Source: Oscillospiraceae bacterium
GTDB taxonomy: Bacteria > Bacillota > Clostridia > Oscillospirales > Acutalibacteraceae
Assembly: GCA_031273775.1 (NCBI GenBank)
Contig: JAISRF010000049.1
Coordinates: forward strand, 1-24,279
Reading direction: 5' to 3'
Length of the DNA: 24,279 nt
Positions 1 to 8,669 of this stretch are shown piece by piece. A program made the position numbers and the translations under genes. Every line of letters begins with the position of its first letter. Within the stretch, counting starts at the first letter, position 1. The notes below the pieces were generated by a model. The model ran no database searches and had not been told where the DNA came from. It saw nothing but the letters and a program-made list of their open reading frames with translations.

Positions 1-871
1 CCGAGCCAATAATCAGACTCACCGCCGCGAAATACGGCCACAGCATGGCGGAACCGCGGGAAAACGCCAGATTCACGCTGATGTTTCTGATTGCCGTACT
101 GACGACCGTACCTTTTTCAATGAACAGCTCCACCATAGTGTAAAACAGAACCAGCATAATCACCCGGCCTAACATAGGGACGGTGATATACCAAAATTCC
201 TCCCACGGGCTGATTCCCTCTACTTTTCCCGCCTCATACAGTTGCTCGGGAATGGTCTGCAAGCCCGCTACGAACAGGAGAACCTGTACCCCGCAGTTCC
301 AAATGAGGTTAAATGTGTTGGACAGGTAGCCGCCGATAAGGCTGTTGACGTTTTGGGGCAGGTTCAGGTGGTGAAGCATATCGGAAAAGTTGATGATTTG
401 CATATATTCAGACATAGCCTCCCCGCCGGAAATCCCCGCGGATGCGGAAACCGTGTCACTCATGGAAAATCCCGTAAGCACCTTCATCACCGCGCCGGAG
501 GCAATGATGACGGGCAGGAAAAACACCGCGCGGGCAAACATCCTGCCCCGGAATTTTTGATTGAGGACAATGGCGAGAATCATAGACAGCGCTATCACAA
601 TGGGAACGCTGGTAAACAGACTGGACAGCGATTGCGTCACCTGATTGATGTAGTCGGGATCCTCCAGAAACAGCTTTTTGTAGTGCTGTAACCCCACAAA
701 ATCCGCCTGCAAGCCCTCCGGGCGCATTGCGATGTCGGCCAGGCTGTAATAAAAGCTGGAAAACAACGGGACCAGCACAAACAGAATAACGCCAAAAGCC
801 CACGGCGCGACAAAATACCAGCCGTAACGCCGCTTGATTGCCTCGATCCCGCCGCCCGTTTTCCGTTTCAC
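1..871 (-). CDS. Sugar ABC transporter permease, MalF/UgpA type (3' end cut by window edge)
   Basis: Inner-membrane permease of the binding-protein-dependent sugar importer family. The 290 residues present begin with a short basic segment, then a first membrane helix (about residues 19-43), and include the EAA loop that contacts the ATPase (about 213-235, reading YEAGKVEGISPWEEFWYITV). The full family length is about 295-310, so only a few C-terminal residues lie beyond position 1. I chose the GTG at 871-869 because AGGGG sits nine bases upstream; a TTG at 880 is too close to that site. It is the last visible gene of the minus-strand carbohydrate operon, 82 bases after the DUF5696 gene. It is the second MalF-like permease in the operon, so a partner permease and perhaps a second binding protein probably lie just outside the window. 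Substrate unknown. Confidence 0.88.
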   Translation of the reverse strand, partial: MKRKTGGGIEAIKRRYGWYFVAPWAFGVILFVLVPLFSSFYYSLADIAMRPEGLQADFVGLQHYKKLFLEDPDYINQVTQSLSSLFTSVPIVIALSMILAIVLNQKFRGRMFARAVFFLPVIIASGAVMKVLTGFSMSDTVSASAGISGGEAMSEYMQIINFSDMLHHLNLPQNVNSLIGGYLSNTFNLIWNCGVQVLLFVAGLQTIPEQLYEAGKVEGISPWEEFWYITVPMLGRVIMLVLFYTMVELFIEKGTVVSTAIRNISVNLAFSRGSAMLWPYFAAVSLIIGS

Positions 872-953
872 TTTGCTCAACCCCTGTTATTCAATTCGGG
901 TAAAATATCCCGTTACTTGCGGAGACACCTCGAAATACATCACTGCCTGCGGT

Positions 954-3200
954 TCATTTCGCAGCCAAAGGCTCGTAATAAAAATCCAGAGCCGCGATTT
1001 TCTTGCCGTTTACCAAAACCGCGCTGTCCGAATGATTTACCGTTACGGTAACGCCGTTTTCGAACACCGTCTCCGTGACGCCGCCGGGCAAAATGTGATG
1101 GAACTTTATCGGTGAACCGGCGGCCTGACGGTAAAAATCCGCCGTCCGTCCCACCGTTTCCAAAATCGCTACCCGGTTGTTTTCATAGGGAAACGCCCAA
1201 TAAGGGTCGCTTGAATCTACCAACGCCGTGTCATAGGACCAACTGAGGGTAAAGGATGGCGAAATCCCCGCCTCCACCGCGGCCAGAAGCTGTTTTTCCG
1301 GGGTTGGCGAAAGGTTTTGCGCCGTGGTATAAAGTGGTACGCTGCCGCCGAAGACCATTGCATAAAAGGGTATGGTTTCGTCCAGCGAATCGTATCCTCC
1401 GTTTTGGAGAGGAACATCCGAAATACTGTCCGCCAGCCCCGCCGCATAAGCGTTCGCCGCGCCTAGCTGAACTGAATGCCCGGCGTCTTTCACGGCTTTT
1501 ATCATTTTTTGCGTCTGCCCGGAGACCTCGCCTCTCAGGGCGTACTGTTCCCCGCGGTAGTCTGAATAAGCGGTGGAGCCAAGCGTGGAAAGGCCGATAC
1601 CCGAAACTCGGTTTTTGGCGAAATCCACCAGTTTGTCCGCCGCCTGTTCCAGCAGGGAACGCTGCAAGAGCCGGATTTTCGGCCTGGACGTATCTTCCGC
1701 ACGCACGTTGATTTTGAGCGGATGCCAACCCGCCATTTGGGAGTCGGCGGAAAGGGCGCTGTTCAACACTGGCCCGAAGCCGTTCCCGGAGCGGGTGAAC
1801 AAAACAAGGTCAAAGTCCCAAAATAACGGAATCTTTGAATGTTCGCAGAAAGTTTCCAAGGCTTTCCGTTTTGATGAAGAACCCAGCGCCTCGGCAATCG
1901 CGAACCCGCCCGCCAATTTCCCAACATCCAACCCGGATTGCCCAAAGCCTTTTAAAAGTACGTCCGGCGTCTGCCCGGAAGTTCCGGCAAGCCCGTTTAA
2001 TATTTTCCGAGCCTGTTCAAAAGTGGTCAGCGGCAAAAAGGATTTGTGCGGCACGCCAAACGTGAATTTCTGAACCTCGGCGCCTCCGACAAGCGTGATA
2101 TGATAGGGTTGCTGCGTCAAAGAGCTTTTTTTCATCCCACCCGCGTCCTTAAACCAGCGCCGGGTTCGCGCCGCCATACCGTTATAATCGGCGTCCTCCC
2201 CGGAAAGCGGGTAATACCCCACGGACAATTCCCTGTCAAGGGGCCACCTGTCGGAGAGCAGCACCACATCCTTGAAGACTTTTTCTCCGGTTTGGGCTCG
2301 TGTCCCCGAATCCCATTCCGCATTGTTGAAGCCGCGGACATAAAACGTGACGTAAGCGTTTGAGTAGCCGTTGACGGCGTTACCTGCCGCCGCGTTCACT
2401 GCTGCCGAGACGTCCTCGCTTTCGATTACGGCAAGCAAGGCGTTCTCTTCCGATTTCACGCCGAACACCGGCAGCCGAACCGGCTCTTCCCCACCGGGGT
2501 GGTCAAGTTGGGTTTGTGCCGGATCAAAGCCGTATACCTCACCTGAAAACTCGCGGGAGATCCCGGAGACGTCTTCATCGGTATACATCAGCGCGCCGCT
2601 GCCTGAGGGGACAAACAGGTAATTCGAACGCTCCTGTGTATTGAGAGCAGAACATAGGTAGGGCGTGACGGATACGCTCATCAGCCGTGTTTTCCCGGAT
2701 TCTTCCAAATCGGAGGTGTTCAGGCTTATTTGCAGTGAATCCTCACGGAGCGTGTACTTTATCGCCACCGCGATTTCGGCGTCTTTAAAATAAAAGGTGA
2801 GCGTAATCCCTTCGCCGCCGCTTTTCGCCGAAACAAGCCCGTCCTCGATGCAGTCGAGAGCTTTGGCGGTTTGAACCGTACCATCCGACGGATCATAATA
2901 CTCAATTACCAAGGGAGAATTGAGACTGTAGTTTGTGTCGCCGGAGAGATAATAATCATAAGGCGTGGTGGACCAAATATATCCGGAATCGCGGGTTTCC
3001 AGCAACGCGCATTTCGTCTCATCGTCCCATTTCAGCAGATAGCGCCCGTTTTGTGAAACGACCCCGGAGGCAACGTTTTCCATCGTGTCCGGCAGGATAT
3101 ACGCAGCGGTTTTCTCTTTTTTTCCGCACGCCGCCAGCGGTAGCACAAGCGCCAAAGCCAGCGCCAGCGAGCCGAACCGTTTTATTTTCGTCACAACCAT
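954..3200 (-). CDS. DUF5696-family lipoprotein, possible carbohydrate-active protein
   Basis: A 748-residue secreted lipoprotein: signal peptide with lipobox LAAC and Cys25, so it should be tethered to the outer face of the membrane. I recognise it as a DUF5696-type protein from features such as LFVPSGSGALMYTD (around residue 195), VYGFDPA and PVFGVKSEENALLAVIES. The N-terminal half looks like a beta-sandwich of the sort that precedes sugar-active barrels. The second half has alternating strand and helix segments that could form a TIM-like barrel (for example PLFWDFDLVLF, GIGLSTLG). I infer, without proof, a glycan-binding or glycan-cleaving role. The ATG at 3200 has AGGGGGG directly upstream. 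It lies 43 bases after the NHL/Yip1 gene and 82 before a permease. No catalytic pair can be assigned by eye. Confidence 0.8.
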   Translation of the reverse strand: MVVTKIKRFGSLALALALVLPLAACGKKEKTAAYILPDTMENVASGVVSQNGRYLLKWDDETKCALLETRDSGYIWSTTPYDYYLSGDTNYSLNSPLVIEYYDPSDGTVQTAKALDCIEDGLVSAKSGGEGITLTFYFKDAEIAVAIKYTLREDSLQISLNTSDLEESGKTRLMSVSVTPYLCSALNTQERSNYLFVPSGSGALMYTDEDVSGISREFSGEVYGFDPAQTQLDHPGGEEPVRLPVFGVKSEENALLAVIESEDVSAAVNAAAGNAVNGYSNAYVTFYVRGFNNAEWDSGTRAQTGEKVFKDVVLLSDRWPLDRELSVGYYPLSGEDADYNGMAARTRRWFKDAGGMKKSSLTQQPYHITLVGGAEVQKFTFGVPHKSFLPLTTFEQARKILNGLAGTSGQTPDVLLKGFGQSGLDVGKLAGGFAIAEALGSSSKRKALETFCEHSKIPLFWDFDLVLFTRSGNGFGPVLNSALSADSQMAGWHPLKINVRAEDTSRPKIRLLQRSLLEQAADKLVDFAKNRVSGIGLSTLGSTAYSDYRGEQYALRGEVSGQTQKMIKAVKDAGHSVQLGAANAYAAGLADSISDVPLQNGGYDSLDETIPFYAMVFGGSVPLYTTAQNLSPTPEKQLLAAVEAGISPSFTLSWSYDTALVDSSDPYWAFPYENNRVAILETVGRTADFYRQAAGSPIKFHHILPGGVTETVFENGVTVTVNHSDSAVLVNGKKIAALDFYYEPLAAK

Positions 3201-3243
3201 GTCCCCCCTCTGCGAATGCGAAATTCGGAATTTTGGCGGCGGG

Positions 3244-5334
3244 TTACTGCCACCGAAGCGCTTCCATCAACACGTTCCACGCGAAATTCCAAAAATAAGT
3301 GAGCAATATGCCCGCCATGAACAAAACGAAGATGATCAAAAGCATAAAAAGCACCGTAACAACCGCCGTGAACAAAAAGCGCGGAAAACTGAAATCATGA
3401 ATGACCATCAGTCCCACGGTCAGCATAATTCCCGTGAAAATGAGCGACAGTGTATTCAGCCCGGAAATCAATGAGCCGTTGGGGGAGACGATTAAATGCG
3501 TAAGCGGCGTAGAAATTACATTGAATAAAATCAGAGGCAAAACACTGTAAGCCGTAACCGTGTAGACCTCTTTCAGCTTGCCCTTGCCCTCCTGTAAGGT
3601 GGAAATGCCCCAGTTCGCCACCGACCACAGCAATATAAGCCCAACGGTCTGCACAATTTGAAACAGGGAATTGTATGTGGAGGCGTCAAAGGCGGTGAAA
3701 CGGAAATCACTCCAATTTGTCGCCGCCGCGCTTGTCAGAAAATACAGTGACGTCAGCGCCGCCGCAATCCCGAGCGAACCCATCTGCCGGTATTTTATGT
3801 CATTGAAACTGCGGAACGGGTGAACCATCCCTGCCACCGCTGTGCGCAGTTTGGCGTTTTTAATAAGGATGATTTGCCGTTTTTTTGTCAGGATGATAAA
3901 CGCCGTCAAGCCGGAAAGCAACAAAACAGCCGCCAAAAAGAGCCAAACGAAATACTTTGATATAAATATGCTTTGAACTCTTTGAAGCGCCTCGCCGTAA
4001 GCCGCGCCATCTCCGGCCGCCTTGGCGTAACCCATTGCCGCCCGATAATTCCCCTGGGCGGCCGCGGCTTTTGCCAGCCCGCCCAGCGCCAGGCGGTTTT
4101 GGACATCATATTCCCTCACCCGCTCCCAAAGCGGCTGGGCATTTATATAATCGGAAGCGAGGGTCATTTCCTGCGCCGCCAGCAGTGTTTCACCGTAATC
4201 GGTTCGCTCGAACACGGTCACGGAGGATTTCAGCGAATCGGCGACCATTAGGCGTGAGCCGGACAGCGCGAGAGCCGATGCGGAAGAAAACACGCCTGTC
4301 TGCCGCCCAAGACCGCTTCCGCCTCCAAAGGCGGCAATCATGTTTGAACTTGAGTCGTATATGTAAATTAAACCGTAGGTTTTGTCCAGCGCGTAAATAA
4401 AACCCCTGCCGTCTGCCGTAATCCCGCCGAAATTCTGCTCTTTCCTGACATTGAGACGCTTGACGAGCTCCTGTTCCCCGAAATTGAGACTTTCCGCGCC
4501 GGGCAATATATTCGTTCCGCCGGGGCTTAGCATTCTGATTTGCCCGGTATTTTCCGAAACGTTCTTGCCCGTACAGGTGTAAACAAAACCCTTCTCGTCA
4601 ATGCAGATGTCGGTAAACTGGTATGGTAGCGCCTTTTTTGTCTTCGAGCGTTTTGCATCGTTCATGGTCAATCGATCCCAAAGAGCCGAAAAACTGGTAA
4701 GCATGTTCCCTTTCACGGTGTTCGCCCCGTAAAAACCCGCAAACTCGCCGTCGGGGTCATACAAAACCGCGCCGTAATAAGAACCCTCGCTGATTACATA
4801 AAGGTAATCCTTGCCGTCTTTTGCCACCCCCGATGGTTTGAACGTGAAATCAGACGGAATCAGAGCGGATTCCGGGAGCGAGATGTCCCGCTTTACAACG
4901 CCGTTTTCACACCGTAAAACCCGGGCGTTTTTTGTGTCGGCTATATAAATTTCCGTTTGGGAATAGACACAGAACCCGCCCGCACCGGAAAAATCCACCG
5001 CCGCGCCGCCTTCGTCCTTTATTTCATAATCCCCGAGAAACCGGAATTCGCTGTCGAAGCGGACAATGCGACCGCCATCCGTTAAAAGGTAAGTATTGCC
5101 TTTTTCGTCGCAATCCATGTCCTTTATCAGCCCTATGTCCTCTTTCAGGCCGAGGCTGCGCGCGGTAACGCTGTGCACCGCTTCATAAACCGGGCGCATG
5201 GAAACCGTTTTCCGTCCGCCGCTCAGATCCCAGTGGGTAAAGGTATCAGTCGGCGCGGAATCCGCCGCGGAAGCGGCTGTTGTGAAAGCGGCAATGAGCA
5301 AAACGCACAGAACAGAAACGCATATTTTTTTCAT
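3244..5334 (-). CDS. Membrane protein with NHL-type propeller and Yip1 domain
   Basis: A 696-residue protein with a Sec signal peptide (about 1-23, ASA cleavage site). An extracellular beta-propeller of NHL-like repeats follows (about 60-380, with units such as IKDMDCDEKGNTYLLTDGGR and FTDICIDEKGFVYTCTGK). Next come a helical TPR-like stretch (about 395-455), a membrane helix (459-482) and a C-terminal Yip1-type domain with about five membrane helices (518-682). Such proteins are found beside sugar ABC transporters and DUF5696 genes; the function is not known. The propeller could bind or sense glycan outside the cell while the Yip1 part sits in the membrane, which is inference. I start at the internal ATG at 5334, because GGAGG lies eight bases before it and overlaps the five codons of the longer ORF (5349). 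It begins 36 bases after the upstream permease. Confidence 0.82.
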   Translation of the reverse strand: MKKICVSVLCVLLIAAFTTAASAADSAPTDTFTHWDLSGGRKTVSMRPVYEAVHSVTARSLGLKEDIGLIKDMDCDEKGNTYLLTDGGRIVRFDSEFRFLGDYEIKDEGGAAVDFSGAGGFCVYSQTEIYIADTKNARVLRCENGVVKRDISLPESALIPSDFTFKPSGVAKDGKDYLYVISEGSYYGAVLYDPDGEFAGFYGANTVKGNMLTSFSALWDRLTMNDAKRSKTKKALPYQFTDICIDEKGFVYTCTGKNVSENTGQIRMLSPGGTNILPGAESLNFGEQELVKRLNVRKEQNFGGITADGRGFIYALDKTYGLIYIYDSSSNMIAAFGGGSGLGRQTGVFSSASALALSGSRLMVADSLKSSVTVFERTDYGETLLAAQEMTLASDYINAQPLWERVREYDVQNRLALGGLAKAAAAQGNYRAAMGYAKAAGDGAAYGEALQRVQSIFISKYFVWLFLAAVLLLSGLTAFIILTKKRQIILIKNAKLRTAVAGMVHPFRSFNDIKYRQMGSLGIAAALTSLYFLTSAAATNWSDFRFTAFDASTYNSLFQIVQTVGLILLWSVANWGISTLQEGKGKLKEVYTVTAYSVLPLILFNVISTPLTHLIVSPNGSLISGLNTLSLIFTGIMLTVGLMVIHDFSFPRFLFTAVVTVLFMLLIIFVLFMAGILLTYFWNFAWNVLMEALRWQ

Positions 5335-5370
5335 ACCGCCGGCCTCCATCCCTTTTGATATGAGCGTAGG

Positions 5371-6237
5371 TCAATCTTTCATTCCCGCCGAACTCATGGT
5401 TTCCATCACGTTGCTTTGCGTTATAAAATAAACCAAAATGGGCGGAATCATCAGAATCACCGTTGCCGCCATGGCGGAACCCGCCCGCGCCGTCCCGCCC
5501 GCCGCAATGGAGGACATCACATATGGCAAGGTTTTAAGCTCTTCGCTGAATATCGTTCCGGCGGAAGGGCCTGTCTGCCAAATGCCCTGAAACGCAAAGA
5601 GCAGCAATGTCATCCACGCGGGTTTTGTGATGGGCATAACAATGCGCCAATAAATTCTGAAAACACCGGCTCCGTCGATTTTGGCCGCTTCCAAAAGGCT
5701 ATCCGGAATGCCGGAATCCATGTACTGTTTCATTAAAAACGCGCCCATAGAGGATGGGATGGCGGGCAAAATATAAACCCAAAAAGTATTGATGATGTGC
5801 AACTGACTGAATATCAGGTACTGCGGAATACTAAGCGTAGTTCCGTTATAAAGCAGCGAAAACTGAACAACCAGGAAAAATATCCCCAACCCTTTTATTT
5901 TTGACTTTGAAAAAGCGTAAGCCGCCATAGATGCCGCGAAGATATGCAAAACCGTCGTCACCACGGCGATGAACACCGAGTTGAAAAGGTATCTTGAAAG
6001 GGGAACTTGCAGCTTTTCCAGCAAAGAAGGCAATTCCGTGAAATTTTCCACCGTCGGGCGGTGGACAAAAAAGCGCGGGGGAAATACCAGCAGTTCATCC
6101 AGCGGCTTGAAAGCGGTACAAACGCAATACACCAGCGGAAGCACCGAAAACGCGCCCATTAAAAACAGAAAAGCGAAATAAGCCACATTACCCGCGCGGC
6201 TTCTAGTGTAACGTTTATATTCCGCGTATTTTGACAC
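5371..6237 (-). CDS. Carbohydrate ABC transporter permease, MalG/AraQ type
   Basis: A 288-residue inner-membrane permease of the MalG class. It has the usual N-terminal helix (VAYFAFLFLMGAFSVLPLVY), the conserved YLFNSVFIAVVTTVLHIFAASMAAYAFS core and an EAA loop (LLEAAKIDGAGVFRIYWRIV) for docking to the ATPase. It should pair with the MalF-type permease at 7752-8669 to form the transport pore. I chose GTG at 6237 because GGAG lies eight bases before it. The longer ATG reading at 6270 has no usable spacing to its G-rich stretch, and the extra residues are arginine-rich rather than family-like. It sits 72 bases downstream of the SGNH hydrolase gene and 36 bases upstream of the NHL/Yip1 gene. 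Confidence 0.88.
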   Translation of the reverse strand: MSKYAEYKRYTRSRAGNVAYFAFLFLMGAFSVLPLVYCVCTAFKPLDELLVFPPRFFVHRPTVENFTELPSLLEKLQVPLSRYLFNSVFIAVVTTVLHIFAASMAAYAFSKSKIKGLGIFFLVVQFSLLYNGTTLSIPQYLIFSQLHIINTFWVYILPAIPSSMGAFLMKQYMDSGIPDSLLEAAKIDGAGVFRIYWRIVMPITKPAWMTLLLFAFQGIWQTGPSAGTIFSEELKTLPYVMSSIAAGGTARAGSAMAATVILMIPPILVYFITQSNVMETMSSAGMKD

Positions 6238-6309
6238 CGCCAACACTCCTCTCCGCCGAAATTCCGGCATCCCGCCTTTATACAGGTGCGCCGTTTAACC
6301 GCCGTTCGC

Positions 6310-7725
6310 CTAAGACTTCAAAATGCCGAGTATGGTGAATTCGTCCTTTGTCCCGGCGGGCTGCAACTTGATTTCCAGCCGGTGCGTCCCGGTCTGGCTT
6401 CCGCTGAGAACCTTATACGTCTCGGCGCGCTCAAAGCTGTCGGAAGCGTCTGAATTCAGGGTTCTTGCCGTGCCGCCGTCCAGCGAAACCAAAACCTTTC
6501 CGCCGTTACCGCTCGTGGTAGCGTGATAAAGGATATAAAGGTTACTCGCGTCGGTGACTTCAAAAACAATGGGGGCAGTGTTGTTTTTGACCGTCCAGCC
6601 GTTGGGGAACTGGTAATACGCGCCGTTGGTCACAGTGAAACCGCCCAGCGACTGCGCGGAGAAGTTGGCGTTTGTTAAAAGAACGGCGTTTTCGTAGCCG
6701 CTTTTTGTAATGGGGTTTGCAAGAGCATTCACGGCGGATGGGGCGGAGGCAAGCCCTTGCTTTAGCTTGGCGAGATAATATTTTAACATGACGCCAATGA
6801 TCGCGTGACCGGTGTTGTTGGGGTGAACGTTGTCCGCCGCTATGTCCGCCCATTTGAATTTTTTTCCGATTTCCGGCCAAATCGCCGTTTTGTAGCTAAT
6901 CATCGGCAAATCGTAATTTGCGCCGATTGCCTGTTGGTTCGTCTGCGCGCTTTCGCCGTTCTGATTGATTAAAAACAGCAAGAGCACGCCGGGTTTGTTA
7001 CCCTGCTTTAAGATTCTTCTGACCAGGCTTTCGCAGGTTTCCTTGTGCAGACTGTCCGAGACGTCATTGACGGCGAATTCCACAACGATAAAATCCGGGT
7101 TGTGTCTGAGCAAATCCGTGCCCATTCTGTGGACGCCAATCAGCGAATCTGTGGCTCCTACGCCGGCGTTTATAAACTTCAGGGTGCTTCCGGGGAACTG
7201 ATCCTGCCACCACGCTTTGAGCAGGGACGCGTAACTTTTGCTTGCGACCGTTGCCTTTGAACCCTGCGTTATCGACCCGCCGATAACCCCGACCGTCACA
7301 GACTCGCCGCGTTGTGCCTTTTTCATTGCGTTGGCGATAGCCGCCTGATTGCCCTTATTAACAACGGCCTTCTCCAAAAGCGCCTCGTCCAGCCCCAGTT
7401 CTTTCGCCTGATTCAAAACAAAATCCATATTTTCCACTCCCTCCTGAGGAATTGACGTTGAAGCGATGGAGGACGCCGATTTTGAGGATACCGCTTGTGA
7501 GGACGCGTTCCGGGACGGCGTTGCGACCGGCTCGGATTCCGTTTGTCCTCGGACGCTTTCTGTCTCGCTATCGGGTTCCGCGAGGTCAGAGAAGTCCGAA
7601 GACTCAATCGATAAAGAAGAGACGACACTGTTGCCGGATTCGGACTCCGCGCCGCCCTTTTTGCACCCTGACGTCAGGAACAGCGCGGCGGCAAGCGTAA
7701 TAAGAACCGATTTTTTCATCAACAT
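6310..7725 (-). CDS. SGNH/GDSL-family lipoprotein hydrolase, probable carbohydrate esterase
   Basis: A 471-residue secreted lipoprotein (lipobox LTSGC, Cys21) with a Ser-rich linker (about 28-95) typical of surface-exposed enzymes. The SGNH blocks are in order: GGSITQG with nucleophile Ser151; the oxyanion glycine in NAGVGATDS near 189; VND with Asn220; and DNVHPNNTGH with Asp298 and His301. The C-terminal portion (about 340-471) is beta-rich and resembles an accessory sugar-binding or jelly-roll module. Family members often remove acetyl or other acyl groups from polysaccharides, so an esterase acting on the transported glycan is a fair inference. Start ATG 7725 has GGGGAG eight bases upstream. 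It lies 26 bases after the upstream permease, so it belongs to the operon. Confidence 0.87.
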   Translation of the reverse strand: MLMKKSVLITLAAALFLTSGCKKGGAESESGNSVVSSLSIESSDFSDLAEPDSETESVRGQTESEPVATPSRNASSQAVSSKSASSIASTSIPQEGVENMDFVLNQAKELGLDEALLEKAVVNKGNQAAIANAMKKAQRGESVTVGVIGGSITQGSKATVASKSYASLLKAWWQDQFPGSTLKFINAGVGATDSLIGVHRMGTDLLRHNPDFIVVEFAVNDVSDSLHKETCESLVRRILKQGNKPGVLLLFLINQNGESAQTNQQAIGANYDLPMISYKTAIWPEIGKKFKWADIAADNVHPNNTGHAIIGVMLKYYLAKLKQGLASAPSAVNALANPITKSGYENAVLLTNANFSAQSLGGFTVTNGAYYQFPNGWTVKNNTAPIVFEVTDASNLYILYHATTSGNGGKVLVSLDGGTARTLNSDASDSFERAETYKVLSGSQTGTHRLEIKLQPAGTKDEFTILGILKS

Positions 7726-7751
7726 TAAATTCGCTCCCCAATTTTCCGGAT

Positions 7752-8669
7752 TTACCTGCCCAAAAAGTCCAACATTTTACCCACAGCCACGCGGGTGACG
7801 GCCATCATCGCGAACAAAAATACCGAAATGGCAGCCGCGTATCCCATCTCATAACGGGTAATGCCAACATCGGATAGGTGGGAAACAATGGTGTCCACAG
7901 AATTGTCCACGCTGGGATAACCGGCAAGTGACGTGATCACCGAACCAATTGAGAAAGTCGCCTGAATCTGCATGACCGCGCCGAACAGAAGAATGTTTTT
8001 CATGCCGGGGAGAGTGATATACCACAGCTCGTGCCAGCGTGTGCGTATTCCGTCCAGCGCCCCCGCCTCATACATTTCCGGGTTAACGTTCTGCAACCCG
8101 GCAATATTGGCGAGAAATGCCACGCCCAGGCTGACCCAAAGCTGAACTGCAATCAAAATTCCCGTGTTGTACTGCACGTTGCGGAACCAGTTAACCGGCT
8201 CGTCAATAAGACCCAGCGACAGCATAGCGCTGTTTACGTAACCATAGCTGTCCCCGGAAAAAGCCACATTCCAGACAAAAAACGCGTTTCCCGCCAGCGC
8301 CGGCGCATAAAACAGAAAAGCGAGCGCGCTGCGTCCAAGCGGCTTGAACTCGTTGATAAACCATGCAAGCAGAAACGACAGAAAAAAGCTGACAGGGCCG
8401 GTTACCGCCGCGAATTTCAGGGTGTTTGTGACAGTTTTCGGAAAAACCTCGTCGCCCACGACCATTCGCAGAAAATTTTGCGCGCCGTTCCATTTAGGCA
8501 TTGAAATCATATCGTAGGTGAAAAAGCCAAGACCCGCCGAGGTCAGCACCGGTAGCACCGTGAACAGAAAGAACAGTAGCGCAAAGGGCGCGAGCATCAG
8601 GTAAAAGGCCGCCATTTCGCCCTTGCCGCTCAGTCTCCGAACCCGTGTTTTCTCGGGTTCTTTCTTCAT
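7752..8669 (-). CDS. Sugar ABC transporter permease, MalF/LplB type
   Basis: A 305-residue inner-membrane permease. After a charged N-terminus come the first helix (AAFYLMLAPFALLFFLFTVL), the conserved FYAPALAGNAFFVWNVAFSGD region and an EAA loop (YEAGALDGIRTRWHELWYIT). It should form a heterodimer with the MalG-type permease at 5371-6237. The start is ATG 8669: its ATGA overlaps the stop codon of the solute-binding protein gene by four bases, indicating translational coupling, and GGGAAG lies eight bases upstream. A longer in-frame reading up to 8807 overlaps the binding-protein gene and adds 46 residues unlike any permease N-terminus, so I rejected it. Confidence 0.9.
   Translation of the reverse strand: MKKEPEKTRVRRLSGKGEMAAFYLMLAPFALLFFLFTVLPVLTSAGLGFFTYDMISMPKWNGAQNFLRMVVGDEVFPKTVTNTLKFAAVTGPVSFFLSFLLAWFINEFKPLGRSALAFLFYAPALAGNAFFVWNVAFSGDSYGYVNSAMLSLGLIDEPVNWFRNVQYNTGILIAVQLWVSLGVAFLANIAGLQNVNPEMYEAGALDGIRTRWHELWYITLPGMKNILLFGAVMQIQATFSIGSVITSLAGYPSVDNSVDTIVSHLSDVGITRYEMGYAAAISVFLFAMMAVTRVAVGKMLDFLGR

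Noticed and set aside
242..691. A 149-codon plus-strand open frame opposite the left-edge permease
   Set aside because: It is the complement of a clear membrane permease with an EAA loop; its polar, His/Gln-rich translation and the absence of a ribosome site mark it as a shadow.
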